This document shows, piece by piece, positions 11,501-23,800 of a DNA stretch of 64,000 nt. Under the pieces are notes generated by a model. It worked only from the letters and a program-made list of their open reading frames with translations. It searched no databases and was not told the origin of the DNA. Location: the NCBI GenBank assembly GCA_040954595.2, contig CM082576.2, positions 5,642,001 through 5,706,000 of the forward strand. Reading direction: 5' to 3'. The stretch comes from Balanoglossus misakiensis. Lineage: Eukaryota > Hemichordata. Position 1 is the stretch's first letter; each line of letters begins with the position of its first letter. Position numbers and translations under genes: made by a program.

Positions 11501-13382
11501 ACTCCGCAGTCACCAGGCATGGGTGCTAGGAGTTGGATCTTAGTATCTACATCATGTGCACACACAAAGTGTCTTCATCTTACAATGCCCTTCATGTACA
11601 GTAAAGCATTGTTCTATTCTCTGCAGATTGCAAACAGAAACTCCCAGTATTGATAGCTACTTACCTTTGAACAGAGTGACGTGGCAGCACTCTGAATCAG
11701 TGCTTCTCTATTACCCAGATCTACAGGTACAGACATTCCTTCTAAAATTTCAACAGCTTTAGCAGAGGCCTTCTGAAATGCTTCTGAAATTATTGTTGGG
11801 TGAATTCCTGGAAAAGAAAATTCAACACATACTAGAACTAAAGGACCATACTAGTATACCAATAATGCTTTGGGTTTTGTTTCTTTTTTTACTCGAGACA
11901 GATTCAGAGCAGCAAAGCGCATCAGAGGTTCCTTTGAAAGAGTTTCCTCAGACGTTTTCTCAGAGTTGGATTGTTAAATACATCATCTGCACTTTGCTGA
12001 CAGAACTGAAATCTTCATTATTTTCTGCAACCTGGTCTTTAAAAAAAAAATACACACTTACCCTTTGCAAGTAGTTTGGAACTTGCCTCTAAGAGACTGC
12101 CAGCAATTACTACTACTGATGTTGTACCGTCTCCAGCTTCAACATCTTGGGACTTGGATAACTCTACAAACTACAAAAATAAATAAAAGGTCTTTCTTGG
12201 TAAATTGCTCATTTCTAAAAGTGAACTGTACTCAAACACAAAAACCAACATTGGACCAGCTTTTGATATTCATGTGATATCTCAAAAACCAATCAGATTT
12301 AAACAACGACAAATACAAAACTCATAATCATGCTGATGTTGACTGTATTGTGCAAACTGGTTAGAGCAATTTTACTTTGCAGCGAATAATCTCCCCTTAA
12401 GAACAAAACTTTTTTACAAGTTTGTGACTGACATCTATGATCATCAGGAAGAGCGGAAATCCTTACCATTTTGGCTGCTGGGTGGGCCACTTGCATTTCT
12501 TTTAAAATTGTTGCACCATCATTTGTAATTGTGACATCACCAGTTGGGCTCTGGATCTGTAGACGGCAAGATGCAACCTGGGTTATACCATTTACAGACA
12601 ATTCCATGAACAAACCTTGGATCTGGTTCTCTTAGTGGACACGACTATACCCCATGGCAACGATACCATGGCAATGAGGGTGAGTTAGGGTTAGGGTTAG
12701 GAGGGTTAGGGGTGGCAATGTGAGGGTGAGTTTATCCCATACCCTAACCCTCCTAACCCTAACCCTAAAAAACCATGGTATCGCCATGGGGTATAGTCGT
12801 GTCCACTAAGGTAACCAGATCCCAAACCTTAATATACTGCATTGATGTTCAAAATAAGTTGCTGGTCTGTTTGGCGCTGAACTGCTGAGACATCAATGAT
12901 CATGCAACAAAAATTACGTGCCATATTTTTTTATCACACAGACACATTGATACAAGTAGTAACATACCATTTTGTCCATGCCCCTTGGTCCAAGACTTGT
13001 CCTAACACAATCTGCAACAGCTGCAATTGAACAAAACCATTGCCAATTTTAGGAAAACTTATGCATTATTTACAATACTGATTAGTCATTCTCCAAGACT
13101 ACATCACTGATGTACCTCTGACAAAATATAACGTGTGAATTATTTCATTTTTTCTATCTATTGTTCATCCATTAACAGTCAATTGACAGTCAAACAAAGT
13201 ATTTGCAATGCCATTTAGGGATTCCTCCCACGACACAATCACCAGGTCACCTACCACGACAGTAATTGCAAATTTTGACAGTTACCTTTCGCTGCAACGA
13301 TGTTGCTATCTCGTATTTGAGCCGGCTTCTCCTTGTCCTTGTACTGTTCCGAACGACGGCCACCTGAATTTTGTTCTGGCAT
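8533..13382 (-). CDS. CCT4: T-complex protein 1 subunit delta (CCT4), complete
   Basis: Fourteen exons, all joined in phase: 13382-13286, 13020-12968, 12556-12467, 12170-12062, 11807-11665, 11325-11204, 10895-10763, 10538-10399, 10251-10155, 9892-9785, 9656-9526, 9153-8919, 8779-8666 and 8553-8533. They encode 530 residues (human 539). CCT4 is one of eight paralogous subunits of the cytosolic chaperonin TRiC/CCT, which folds actin, tubulin and WD proteins in an ATP-driven cycle. Diagnostic segments are [14 protein letters not shown], the ATPase loop [47 protein letters not shown] and [16 protein letters not shown], with an N-terminus (MPEQNSGG...[10 protein letters not shown]) and C-terminus (KIDDIVATAGR) typical of the delta subunit. 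Several introns carry repeats (10029-10113, 10985-11069 and a foldback element in intron 2). The gene is divergent from FAM161. Confidence 0.97.
10029..10113 (+). repeat. 85-bp direct repeat, copy 1 (CCT4 intron 9)
   Basis: This segment recurs at 10985-11069 in the same orientation with, as far as I can see, a single base change (ATT to ACT near the end). It lies in the CCT4 intron between exons 9 and 10. Both copies contain an open frame reading [16 protein letters not shown] on the plus strand, but the frames outside the repeat differ. Confidence 0.9.
10985..11069 (+). repeat. 85-bp direct repeat, copy 2 (CCT4 intron 6)
   Basis: Second copy of the unit at 10029-10113, in the intron between CCT4 exons 6 and 7. 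The near-identity over 85 bases inside otherwise dissimilar introns points to a recent insertion or copy event. No terminal inverted repeats are visible at its ends. Confidence 0.9.
12619..12822. mobile_element. Foldback (MITE-like) element carrying telomere-like TTAGGG units
   Basis: A 204-bp inverted-repeat element in CCT4 intron 2. It begins GGATCTGGTT and ends AACCAGATCC, and the arms continue as complementary CTTAGTGGACACGACTATAC / GTATAGTCGTGTCCACTAAG and CCATGG blocks. The centre holds TTAGGG-type units on the left (GGGTTAGGGTTAGG) and CCCTAA-type units on the right. It is flanked by an 8-bp direct repeat CAAACCTT at 12611-12618 and 12823-12830, a plausible target-site duplication of the length made by hAT-type transposases. 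No transposase is encoded. Confidence 0.85.
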
Positions 13383-13811
13383 CTTGAAGATGGGTTACTT
13401 CAGCACTTACGAATCTATTTTTATTCGAATAAATCGATGGAGAATTGCAGATGGCCCTGGATTGTCTAACCCAACTTCAGTATCCTCACGTTGTCGTCTG
13501 TGGAATCCCTCAAGATGGCGCTCGGGTCTCGCCGCAAGTCTCGACAGCTCGTCTAGTACGAGACTTACCTGGGATCCTCGCTCGGCTCGCAGACTTGCCC
13601 GAACGTGTTTCGCAAGTTGTAACATTACTTTTTTGAGTTTAGGCTTCACTAACAGACAACAAATACGTGTTTCCTTTCAATTTTCTAGCATTTTATTAAT
13701 TCGGAGTGCTTGTTTGTATTTTTGTAAAAAGGTACGAAGAGCACATCCACCTTACAAATTCTACCCTCCGGACGAGACTAAGCACTGAGGTTGTTTGAAA
13801 GCAGATTCAAC
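13383..13811. promoter_or_regulatory. Shared divergent promoter region of CCT4 and FAM161
   Basis: Only 429 bp separate the CCT4 start codon (minus, 13382) from the FAM161 start codon (plus, 13812), so both promoters and 5' UTRs must lie here. The stretch is locally richer in CG dinucleotides than its surroundings (for example around 13500-13600), as expected for a housekeeping promoter. No TATA box is evident. The open frames crossing it are not in phase with either gene. Confidence 0.6.
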
Positions 13812-16562
13812 ATGGCAACCGGGCATACGCTGTCCGTTGTAACAAATTCCTATGTCAGAACCCCCGTAAATCCAAAAACCAGACTGGCTGCAACGCTGGA
13901 CGAAAGAGACGGTACACTCCGGTCATCATGGAGAGGAGAATTTGGGATTTCGGGTGAATATCCCGACAACAGAGATGTGGAGGAGATGGCCGTAGAACCA
14001 CCAGGTCAGATATCGCCCCGTCTTGTCAATTTAAATTCTACAGATAGGATGATTGAACACCTTACCGATGATGTTGCTAATCTAACGGATGAAGAATTCT
14101 ATCGGAGATTGCAGGACTTGAAGAGGGAGCATAAAAAGACCCTCGGAATGGTAGAACGCTTGTACAGTGAGAAGATAATAACAGACGAGACCATTCCAAT
14201 TGACACCATTCACTTAGCTGATCATCACAAAACAAAACACATCGATGAGCAAATCGACGAGGTCAACAAAAGCCTGGAAGATCTTCAAAGAAGCTACAGG
14301 CTGGGATCACATTTGAAAGACAATGTCAGGGACATGTCTTCCAAACCACCCCTTCCCACAATGACAACGAAGCCCCCTCAGTCAAAGAAGGCGTGGACCA
14401 ACTCCCCAGTCCGCAGATCATACCCGGGAAAGCTCCGCCGCAGTGGTAGCTACTCGGGTGAAGACTGGAGGGATATAACGTGGAATGCAAGCTCTAGTCT
14501 AGATGATGATGCAGGTAGCACAGCATCTGCACCACCCAGAGAAAGGTCACCATCAGCACTTGGGGTCATCGATGACATGTGGGATGGCTTCTCTGTGGAT
14601 GATTATGCCCCACGCGCAAGATCCCGATCCCACACCAATCTCCGCAGGAGTTCAAGATCGTCTTCCACATCGAGCCTCAAAAAGGAATGGTCACCGAAAA
14701 TAACAATCCCTAAACCATTCAACATGACTTTGAGGGACTCTGTGAAGGTCAAGAAAAAGACCCGAGCAGCAGAGGAACTGGAGAGACAGTTATTAGAGAA
14801 ACAAAAGGCTGAGGAAGCAGAATGCCAAAAGAAATTCAAGGCTAGCCCCGCGCCTGCACATACCTTCGTGCCACTCTACGATGAAATCATGGAAAAACAG
14901 ATGGCCCAGAGACACCAAAACAGAGAACTGAGCAAAGAAATGGTGAAGTCGTTGGAAAAACCATTCCGTTTCACAAAGAGGGAAGAGCAGAAAAAAGCCC
15001 ACCGCCGAGCTACGTCTATGCCCCTGACTGAAAATGTCAAACTCAGTAGAAAGTTCAAAGCCAAGCCAGTACCCAAGCACGTTTACTCGACAACAGTTGC
15101 TGACAGAATGGAAGAAGAAGAGGAGTACAGAAAAATTCGAATTAAAATGAGAGCCGAAGAAATGCTGCAGAAGTCCCAACTTCCAAAGAATATGCAAATA
15201 AGAGGAACCGAATATACAGATGGACGAATGCGGCACCGACTCATGCAAGATCGTGAAAACAAGGCGTTCATCACCAAAGAACACAAATTCAAACCAAGGG
15301 TTAACCACGAAATACCAGATTATGATGAGCAGTACCAAAAATTTCACAAAAAGATGTCAAAGAAAAAGTACGAAAAAGAAGCTACGGCTGTTGAACCTTT
15401 CAATCTGCGCACGTCTCGCCTGAGATCCAGTAGAGCAAAAATACTGAAAGATATGGAAGAAGATGAAACCAGATTGAAAGAGCAACGCTGGCCGTTCACA
15501 AGTACTCGCTCAATGTCGCCAACTCCGAGGGGTTCCATCAATATATCCGATGATGCCATTCCCGCAAAGATGACACAGGCAGCTCAGATGAGAGAAAGTG
15601 TGGTGAGAAAAAGCATTGAAGACAGGGTGGAGAAACAGAAAAGTGAATTGGAGAAGGAAAGAATGAAGCGATTCAGGGAGAGGAAAATGAGGAAATATAT
15701 AGCTGAGAAAGCACGTGCCAATGATCAGTCACCATCACTGAAAGCTTCACACCAGGAGAAACTAAAACAATACAAGTGAGTTTCCGCACTGTGTGATATT
15801 ATTATGTTTGCTTCATTTTGAGGATGTTATGTCATGTGGGCATGCAAATATATTTTGTAACATCAACAATATTCTGTCATGGTTTCATGTTGTCTTCTTG
15901 TTTATTGTAGGCAATCAGAGCGATCACGTCAAGAGGAATATGAGCAAGAACTGCAGGAGATGATGGCAAGAATTGAGAGCCAGCCCTTACTGTTTGAGAG
16001 AGAGTCGCAGGTAAACTCGATAATCATTCTTAAATTGAAGTGAATGTAAATGTTTGTGGATATTGTGCATTGAAGCATTGTAAGGCCTCTCACCATATTT
16101 ACTGAAGACTCAGATTGTCAGTGTTTTCCTCTGTTAGACCTCAACTATTTGGGTATGAAAGTCTGGTATAACCTTGTTTGTAGAAATTACAGAAAACACA
16201 GTTCAACGTATTTTCATTTGGTGACTTTCTCCGATTTTTGTGCTTGATCACAGACAAATGCCAAGCGACAGGCTGAGAAGAAATATCAGCAGGCCCTGAA
16301 GGATGCTGGAGTTGAAGAGAGCTTCATTCTCAGGAAGAGTGGTGGAAAAGCCTCGGCGCTCCAAGACTACAGCGACAGCGACGACAATTATGACGACGAC
16401 AAGTACAATTACTCTGATACTTTCAGTGGTTCTGCCAGTCGTTCAGCGTCAACCAAAGATAAACCTGCAAGTGCCTCTTACAGCCATGAGCATGATGGTG
16501 TTGATGATGATGATGATGATGATGATGTGACCGTCAGCTCCATTCACACCGAAGAAGATTAG
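13812..16562 (+). CDS. FAM161A: FAM161 family centriole/cilium protein
   Basis: Three exons in phase: 13812-15775 (unusually large), 15911-16010 and 16254-16562, 790 residues in all. An upstream TTG at 13791 is in frame, but ATG at 13812 (context TTCAACATGG) is the natural start. The protein is highly charged, with coiled-coil stretches. It has the FAM161 (UPF0564) signature: repeated FKA-P-P blocks such as FKASPAPAHTFVPLYDEIME and FKAKPVPKHVYSTTVADRM, the segment RHRLMQDRENKAFITKEHKF, and TNAKRQAEKKYQQALKDAG near the end. The C-terminus is acidic with a run of seven Asp codons. In vertebrates FAM161A sits at centrioles and the photoreceptor connecting cilium, where it binds microtubules. The gene is linked both to CCT4/XPO1 (as FAM161A in human) and to COQ6/ZNF410 (as FAM161B), so it is probably the single pre-duplication orthologue and the symbol is provisional. 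Confidence 0.9.
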
Positions 16563-17700
16563 ATTTCATGCCTAGTATAATCTAGATGCAGCCGATTCTC
16601 TCAAAGCCACAGACTTTTGAATGAACTTGTGACCAGATAGCTGACTAATTCAACCCCATCCCCTGTAAATTGGTCCAACTCCTTGTTTTCAGTGGTAAAG
16701 TTGCACCAGTATGTAGGCAATGGGGGTGGAAGGGCTCAGTTCCATGACTGACAATAGATAGGTGTTAGACATGTCCAAATTTTGTCTGTCCTTTTTTGTT
16801 CAAACTGCAGATCTACAAACTGCTGTCATTGCATGGCAGGTAATTCTGTTCCATGACAATAAATCCAAAGATTTTCATTCAACTCACTGAGTAATAATCC
16901 AAAATGTATCACACTTACCACCAGTTGTTGAGAAACAATATTCCAATCAGTAGCGAGAAATATGTTGTATTTTTTTTCATGGCCGTAACAAGTAGTAAGT
17001 TAACACATACATGTAATGTTTTCATCCTTTTAGTACATATATTGTGATGAAACATATCAACATATTGCACTGTTTATTGGAATTTAAAGAGTGACAACAA
17101 AATAAATCAATTTTTCAAATGTGGAGTACAGCAGATTTAGAAGTGTAATTTAACATGTGATCAGTTACATAGACATAGAGATGTGAATTTTTGTTCATAA
17201 CACCAAGTGTATTTTTCCCAAAAGCTACTTATTTCAGTGTAATTCCATGTGTATAGAAATTAATTTTATGTCTTTATATATTTGATTTATAGTACATGTA
17301 TTTAGTTTTGTATGATTGATTTATTTAAAATTTTCATCATTTGATGTAATAATATATTTCTTTAATTCTTTGTAAATTGATCCTGTATTGAAATACAGTA
17401 GTTAGGATGACAAAAAATCTGACCAGTTGGTCAACGATATGTAATACATGGCAAAATGATTGAAGTGCCCTAACGAGGAGCTTGTGACTGAATGTTGTTT
17501 GTTCTTGTGAAGCGCCATCAGTGTCAGAATACTTAACAAAGTAGAAGTTGTATTTAATCCCGGTCTCAGGAGAAAAAATGTAATGAGATACGTCAACAGT
17601 TTATGTATATATGGATTGCAATGTCAGAAATTATTTCAAAGTCCAATAAAATTTCTCTTTTTGATATATACTTGATGTACTGTTCATTCTGTACATGCAC
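16563..17700 (+). other. FAM161 3' UTR with polyadenylation signal
   Basis: No further exon is seen after the TAG stop. AATAAA lies at 17645-17650, giving a 3' UTR of about 1.1 kb. The stretch is AT-rich. Confidence 0.55.
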
Positions 17701-17860
17701 ATCTTTCCGGAGTAATTGCTATAAGATCCATTCCCTGAAAGATAAGTGTTCTTGCATTGACACTCTAATTACCATGTAGCTTAGTTTCTTGGGTGGAGAG
17801 GGTGTGTGTAAAAAAAATCAACAGCCATTATTTGCAATGAGTCCACGCAAGACTTGGATG

Positions 17861-17991
17861 CGATCTGATTAAAGTCAAACGTAGGGTTTACTCAATCTTT
17901 ACATTTGCCGATTCTTGGCTGTCCTGTTCTCAGATGTCCGCCACAAATGTAAAGATCAAGCCCACCCTACATCTGATTGTAATCAGATTGG
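17861..17991. repeat. 130-bp imperfect foldback element between FAM161 and XPO1
   Basis: The left arm (about 17861-17910: GATCTGATTAAAGTCAAACG, then ATCTTTACATTTG) is complementary to the right arm (about 17941-17991: CAAATGTAAAGAT, then CTGATTGTAATCAGATTGG) with scattered mismatches over about 50 bp and a spacer of about 30 bp. It lies in the gap between the convergent 3' ends of FAM161 and XPO1. It resembles a non-autonomous MITE; no coding capacity. Confidence 0.75.
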
Positions 17992-18059
17992 ACTTGAAAG
18001 GCAACTTGTTAGAGAATGTGTAATAAAATACCACTGAAACATATATAGTACCAGAATAC

Positions 18060-20800
18060 ATCACTTTTTATTTGTTAATAAGTCGGTGAATGAAACCGGA
18101 AAACAAATCTTTGTTGCCCTCTTGCCAGGTACACACACAACACAAGGAAATTCAAAATTACACGGCTGCCCTCTCTGTTCATTTTTATCTACTCTACAAC
18201 ACTGCTATCAAAACGTCACAACTTTGCTGATGGAAACCAGTGAAAAGAGACTGCCTATGATATTGATAGAACCAAGTGTGGCAACACCTACAGAATTCTT
18301 CAAAGCCATTTTCCAGCTGTAAAATTTTCATCAAAATAAATGTTTGGTGTACAAAAGATGCATGAAATTAAACCTTGTGCGTTGCAGGCCGGTCCACCAA
18401 TCATAACAAGGCAAGTTCAGAAATGTTACAAAGTTGTTAGAAAGTAATTTCATGAATCAGCCTCAGGATCGAAGTTCTGTCTCGGATGATGAAAAGCACA
18501 GGACTTGGACAATTCTCTCAACCACGGTTTGCTTACTAGTAAAACCATCCTACCTCTCCTACATGACTGAATGAGTACTTAACTTTTTTATTCCGCACAT
18601 GGACACTGGAATGCAGGTCAAATTTTTTTATTCCACACACAACACAGGAATAAGAGGAAAAGTAATTTGAGCATTCACGTTTGTGTAGGTGTTCTTGTGC
18701 ACCATTCAATGCAGACTAATGAGTTGTCAACAATTGCACCACATGCATACCACCAGACTGCAACATTTTCTGCCACTAAAGGCAGGCTACCAAGAAAATG
18801 ATGAGTGTTCAACAAACGCTGGTAATGACAAGTTCCTGCACACAGAGCATATCAAAGTTCCGGCGACGCTGGTATAAATCAAGCACATACTGCTGTTATG
18901 TAAATATGTGCAGAGAAGATCGATACCTCAGATCCAGAAAAAACAACATATGATATATGATGATGCAGGTAAATAATCCAATCTGTGCCCAAGTTACTTA
19001 ATCCTCCAGTTCCAATGTCTGTCTGAAACATATCAATCATAAAACACATTTCTACCTACTAATTCACATCACCATAGCAGCTGACAACCAGGGAAAAAGA
19101 AGTCTTTTAAACATACAGTTCATGAAAATTTCATAAACATTATTTACAAATGAGGTAATATCATACTACAATTTAGCACACGGCCTAACATCAAATGGCA
19201 AGGCTTTATGCAAAAATACAAATAGAAATCAAACGCACTGCACTGGTACTGCACTTATCAAAATACCGCATTTTCTGCCTGACAAACTATTGCTTTCTTA
19301 AAACAGATGCTGTAATTAATGCATTCTAGTGAAAGTTAACATGTGGAAATAGGAGCACGGATACACAGTATCCAAATGGAAACTCCACTGCAATTATTTC
19401 TGATTTTTTCTTTTGTAGCAGCAGTCAATTACCAATTCAATAATTAGTCTAGGCTACCAACAACACAGAATCTGTACTCTTGCAAACTCTATATATGAAG
19501 TTATAAACTTTCTCAATCATGTGAAAAATCCTTTGAGGACAAAATTAAAGGAAAAAAGGAATATATTGAGAACATCATGAGTTCCCATTTGATTGAAACT
19601 ACAGTGGTGACCCATATCAAACTGACGTTAATTTTGTGCTAAGCTCTATCCCCATGCTAACACTATATTTCCCCAAAAAACATTTATAAAATGTGTAATT
19701 GTCTCTTGTCAACATACAAATGATACAATAAATACAGAGTAAATCTTAAACTGCACTGGAAAAATTTGGATGAAAAATGGATGACAACACAAAATCCTAA
19801 ACTACCATTCTGACAGCACTGTTGGCCTTAATGTCATTAACTTGGTTACAACAAATTCAAACAAAGCTTTTTTTTTCATCTGAAGTGATGAAAACAAACA
19901 CCAATGACAAAAAAAGAAAAGAAATGCTGCTGTATTGTTGTAAATGTGGAATTTGCAATTTCGTTTAACTTTAACCAGACTTCACTTTCCTACTGTAGAT
20001 GGCAGCACCCAGCAGTTTACAGCCAGAAGAAGGCAGGAAAGTTGAACTTTTTTTACAAGATCATGGCAACGATTTTCAAAATGACCGACTTCGCTGGAAG
20101 AGTGGAAATATGGTTAGGTGAAATGTTTCAAAATCCATATTACATCAGGCATATAGCATAGATGTTCTTTTCGTCAGAGAAGGCATTATTTTATCACTCT
20201 GGCACATTGATACTCAAAATTATTTTGAAATTGCCTATAATTCCAGATTCTCTTTCCCTAGCAACTATCATCATTCATACCGAAGGTAAAGCTACAAGAC
20301 TTGTAAATACACATAATACAAAAAATATACGACAAAGGTCCCCACAGGGGCAAAAAGTTTTCATTTTGGAGTATTCTTGCAACAGCTAATAATTACCAAG
20401 TCCATTTGAAGTTCACTACGAAACATTAATTTGAAATCTAAATCTAAAATACACAACTTTACTATCAAAAGTAGTAAGGCCATCTGAATTTACCTTCATA
20501 TGGCAGCTACAAAGAATATAGATACAACTGTACAAGAAAGTCTTTGTCGAAAAAATAGTTTCCATGTATAAGTTGCTAAAAATACTTATCTGTAGTTTTT
20601 GTTCTCTCTACTTACAGTACCAAAGGGTACAGTTGAATTTCCAGCAATGAAATAAGTAGTACAGTAGTAATTTTTTAACGTTTAATTAAACAAAAGTCTC
20701 CTGAAATGTGATTGCTAAATGAATGCTGGCTTATTGAAAATGAAATACCAGGGTATTAATAAAAAATGTTTCCTTTCTCTCCCCACCCCCTTGTTGGAAT
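18060..20800 (-). other. Probable long XPO1 3' UTR
   Basis: No exon is recognised in these 2.7 kb. On the minus strand an AATAAA is present at 18072-18067, which could end an XPO1 transcript with a long, AT-rich 3' UTR, as is usual for XPO1. Nearer signals may also be used. The short open frames here show no family resemblance. Confidence 0.4.
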
Positions 20801-23800
20801 TCAATCTTGCATTTCCTCCGGCATATCGTGGGGATTGATAATTCCTGGAACAGCCATCTGGATTTTCCTCTTTTCTTCCACTGCTTGTCGCAGAGATGTT
20901 TCACGCTCTTCCAGGAAGAGGTCTGATATGTCATCACCTGCAAACTCCTAAATGACAGAAGATTGGGCGTGTTAAGGTTAACCATATCCACTTTGATATG
21001 ACAAGGATGCTTAGTGTCTGAGAGACTATTGTTGCAGATGTCTGGTAAAACAAAACCTACCTTAATCTGAACCAGGAAGTCTCTCAAATGTTCTTTGAAT
21101 TGCGGGATATCATGATTTAAACTGAACAATCCGGTGACAAATATTTTCACTTGGGCGCTAGAAGAGAAAAGAAAATATCAGTAAAGTTCACATTCCCCTT
21201 GCACTATCACATAATTATACTGGCATGGTTGTATATAACACCAGACAGTGTACAAGAGTAGTACTACAACATTTGATTTATACCATGTTCTAGTAAGATT
21301 AAGTCAGCCTTTCAGGACTGAGTTATTGACACGTTCAACAAAAGGTAGGTTAGCTAAATTAACTTACTCTTGAAGGTGAGGGAAGGCAGCTTTCAGGAGA
21401 TTGGCAGTGAATTCCTTGATGTAGTGGTCATTGGACAAGCTTCCTTGAGTTGAAGACAGGGGAACTGTGATCTTATTCTGTTCAACCAAGCTGAACATAT
21501 ACGAAAGGATGGTTGCATGCATTGTCAGCCCTACAAGAAGAAAACAATGTTGGGTAAGTTGCATATAAACAAAGAAGCCACATAAATCATTTTGGAAAAC
21601 AAACAACTGATGTGGTTGTACAACTTATGATCCCAACACAGAACACTGTATTTGGAATTCTTATCCTAAACTGCAGTACTTGGGGAGTGTCAGACTGGGT
21701 GTATTAGTGAAGAATATCCAGAAGTATGATTTTGAAGTTTTTCATGACTTTGAATGAATTGAGAATCGTAGACATACCGGCTGTGTGTGAAGTATCTGTT
21801 ACCACTGACAGAACATGTTGAAGGACATCAGTGTAGTAGGTCTGGTAGAAACTCTGACCTGCCTGTTCATTTTGCCAAACATTCTGAAGGAGGCCAAACA
21901 GAATGCTCAAACCTATACGAAAGAAATACGAAACATTGTTACAACAGAAATGCAACACAGACCTTATGAGTCCCTAGCAAGTCATGCTAGCATTGCATGA
22001 AGGTTACGTGACAAAAGTCCAAAATGTCTGATGAGAAATGGAGTTGAAGTCATTGTTACAAAATGTAGCATGATGCATTTTATGTAGGTGTGTGTACCAC
22101 CATGGACTATGTTTGTAAACTTACCCGTGTCAGCAACATTCCTCATGGTGTGTTTGAACGCCCAGATAATTGAGTCTAAAACAAGTTTAAACTGCATTGG
22201 TGGGATGTTAAGCAAAGCTGGGAAACAGTGTGAATTGACTGCTTGTAGCAGCAGGAAAAAGTTGGTCCTGTGCTCGGGAAACTCTTCAAAGTTCTTATTA
22301 ATCATATCAAGAGTACATTCAAAGACGGCATCGAAAATCTTGGGCACTTCCGCAGTAATATGATTTTCCAGTTTGTTGACTATCGTTGCCATTGTGCTGA
22401 GCACTTCAGGCTCCCGAGCTGCAGGAACATTCCTTGCATAATCACAAAGCACTGCATCAAGTAAGGGGGGAATGAAGTTCTCCACAACCTGCAAGAACAC
22501 AATATTTATCTCATGAGATTCATCTGACAAGCCACACACATCAAAGGATGTTCAGCACTCGCATATGAATGTGTGACAACACTGCACCAGTGTCCTCTGG
22601 ACAATTTGCACATCTATACAAAAATGTTCACAATCAGATAGAAGTAGAGGGTCATGTTATATAAAGCATGTATTGCTTCCTGGGTTTCTCGTTTTCGCGA
22701 GGATTTATAGCGGCACTCACCATTTGAGGTTCATTTGACCTGCTAACCCATCCTGATATGAGTTTGAGTGTTTCTTTTTTCACTGTGCGCATACTCCTTA
22801 TGAGGGGCTGCTTTGTCACCATCTCTCCATTAGAACTTATTGCTCCTGAGATATTTTCACTCATACACTTGTAGATATTCAGCATGTCAAGGTATATTCT
22901 GCCCAACTGCATAGAAGCAAATGATAGGAAGGTTTAAATGACATTTCCTGTGCAATGATTGATTTACAGATTGATGCCATTCTACTATGAAAACTGCTAG
23001 AAAAAAAGTCAAACTCTTCTAAATAAATGTTTCTTACCTGTAGTACAAATGGATGGCCAACAGCTTTGCACGCCCTGACATTCGTCTTAAGTATACTTCC
23101 AAGCTGTTTCACAATTTCTGGTTCCCTAAGCACATCAACATTCTGTAAGAGGAAGAAGCCTCACATCATGAAATAACATCTTATTTGCTTACAATATCTG
23201 AATGATAACTTCATATATTGAAGAAACTTACTGCTCTGATTCACACGACTCAGATTACTGTAAGCGTTTCTAACGAGTGATGTCACATGTAGTTCAAAGT
23301 CAAAAACCTACCTTTGAGGCTTGTTGGATGATGCCATCCCACACTTGATTTGGCAGAAGCATGTACTTTTCAATCAAATGCTCTTGAACCACTGCGTCGG
23401 TTTGTGCACTTATCATGTAGCCCACTGCTTCATAGAATGTGTGAACCTGGTGAAGTGATGATACATACACTGGTTTCAAGTCTTGTTCAGCACACAGTGA
23501 CATTATTTCCATCATCTTGGCATTTGTAATTTGAAAATATACACTCAGTGGGCGTTTGCTTATCACAACAACGGGAATGTACTAGAATGCTATCATTATG
23601 ACTCTACCCACTGAAAGTCAACTGCGTGGGATTGATCTGCATGTGCCATGTTTTTTCAAGGGATTGGTTTGTTGAATCACATACATACTGACAATTCACA
23701 ACGGTCTAAGACTAATGTCTACAACTACAAGTAACACACCTGCTGTGGCTGGAGGTCACATATGATTGTATTTATGCTATTAAGAATCTCTTCAATGAAC

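Noticed and set aside
12660-12770. Interstitial telomere as a chromosome-fusion scar
   Set aside because: The TTAGGG-like units lie symmetrically inside an inverted-repeat element with target-site duplications, so a mobile element explains them better.
13333-13788. 151-codon plus-strand frame before FAM161
   Set aside because: It overlaps CCT4 exon 1 in antisense and the shared promoter, is not in phase with FAM161 and shows no family resemblance.
14793-15347. 184-codon minus-strand frame rich in hydrophobic residues
   Set aside because: Shadow of the charged FAM161 coding exon read on the opposite strand.
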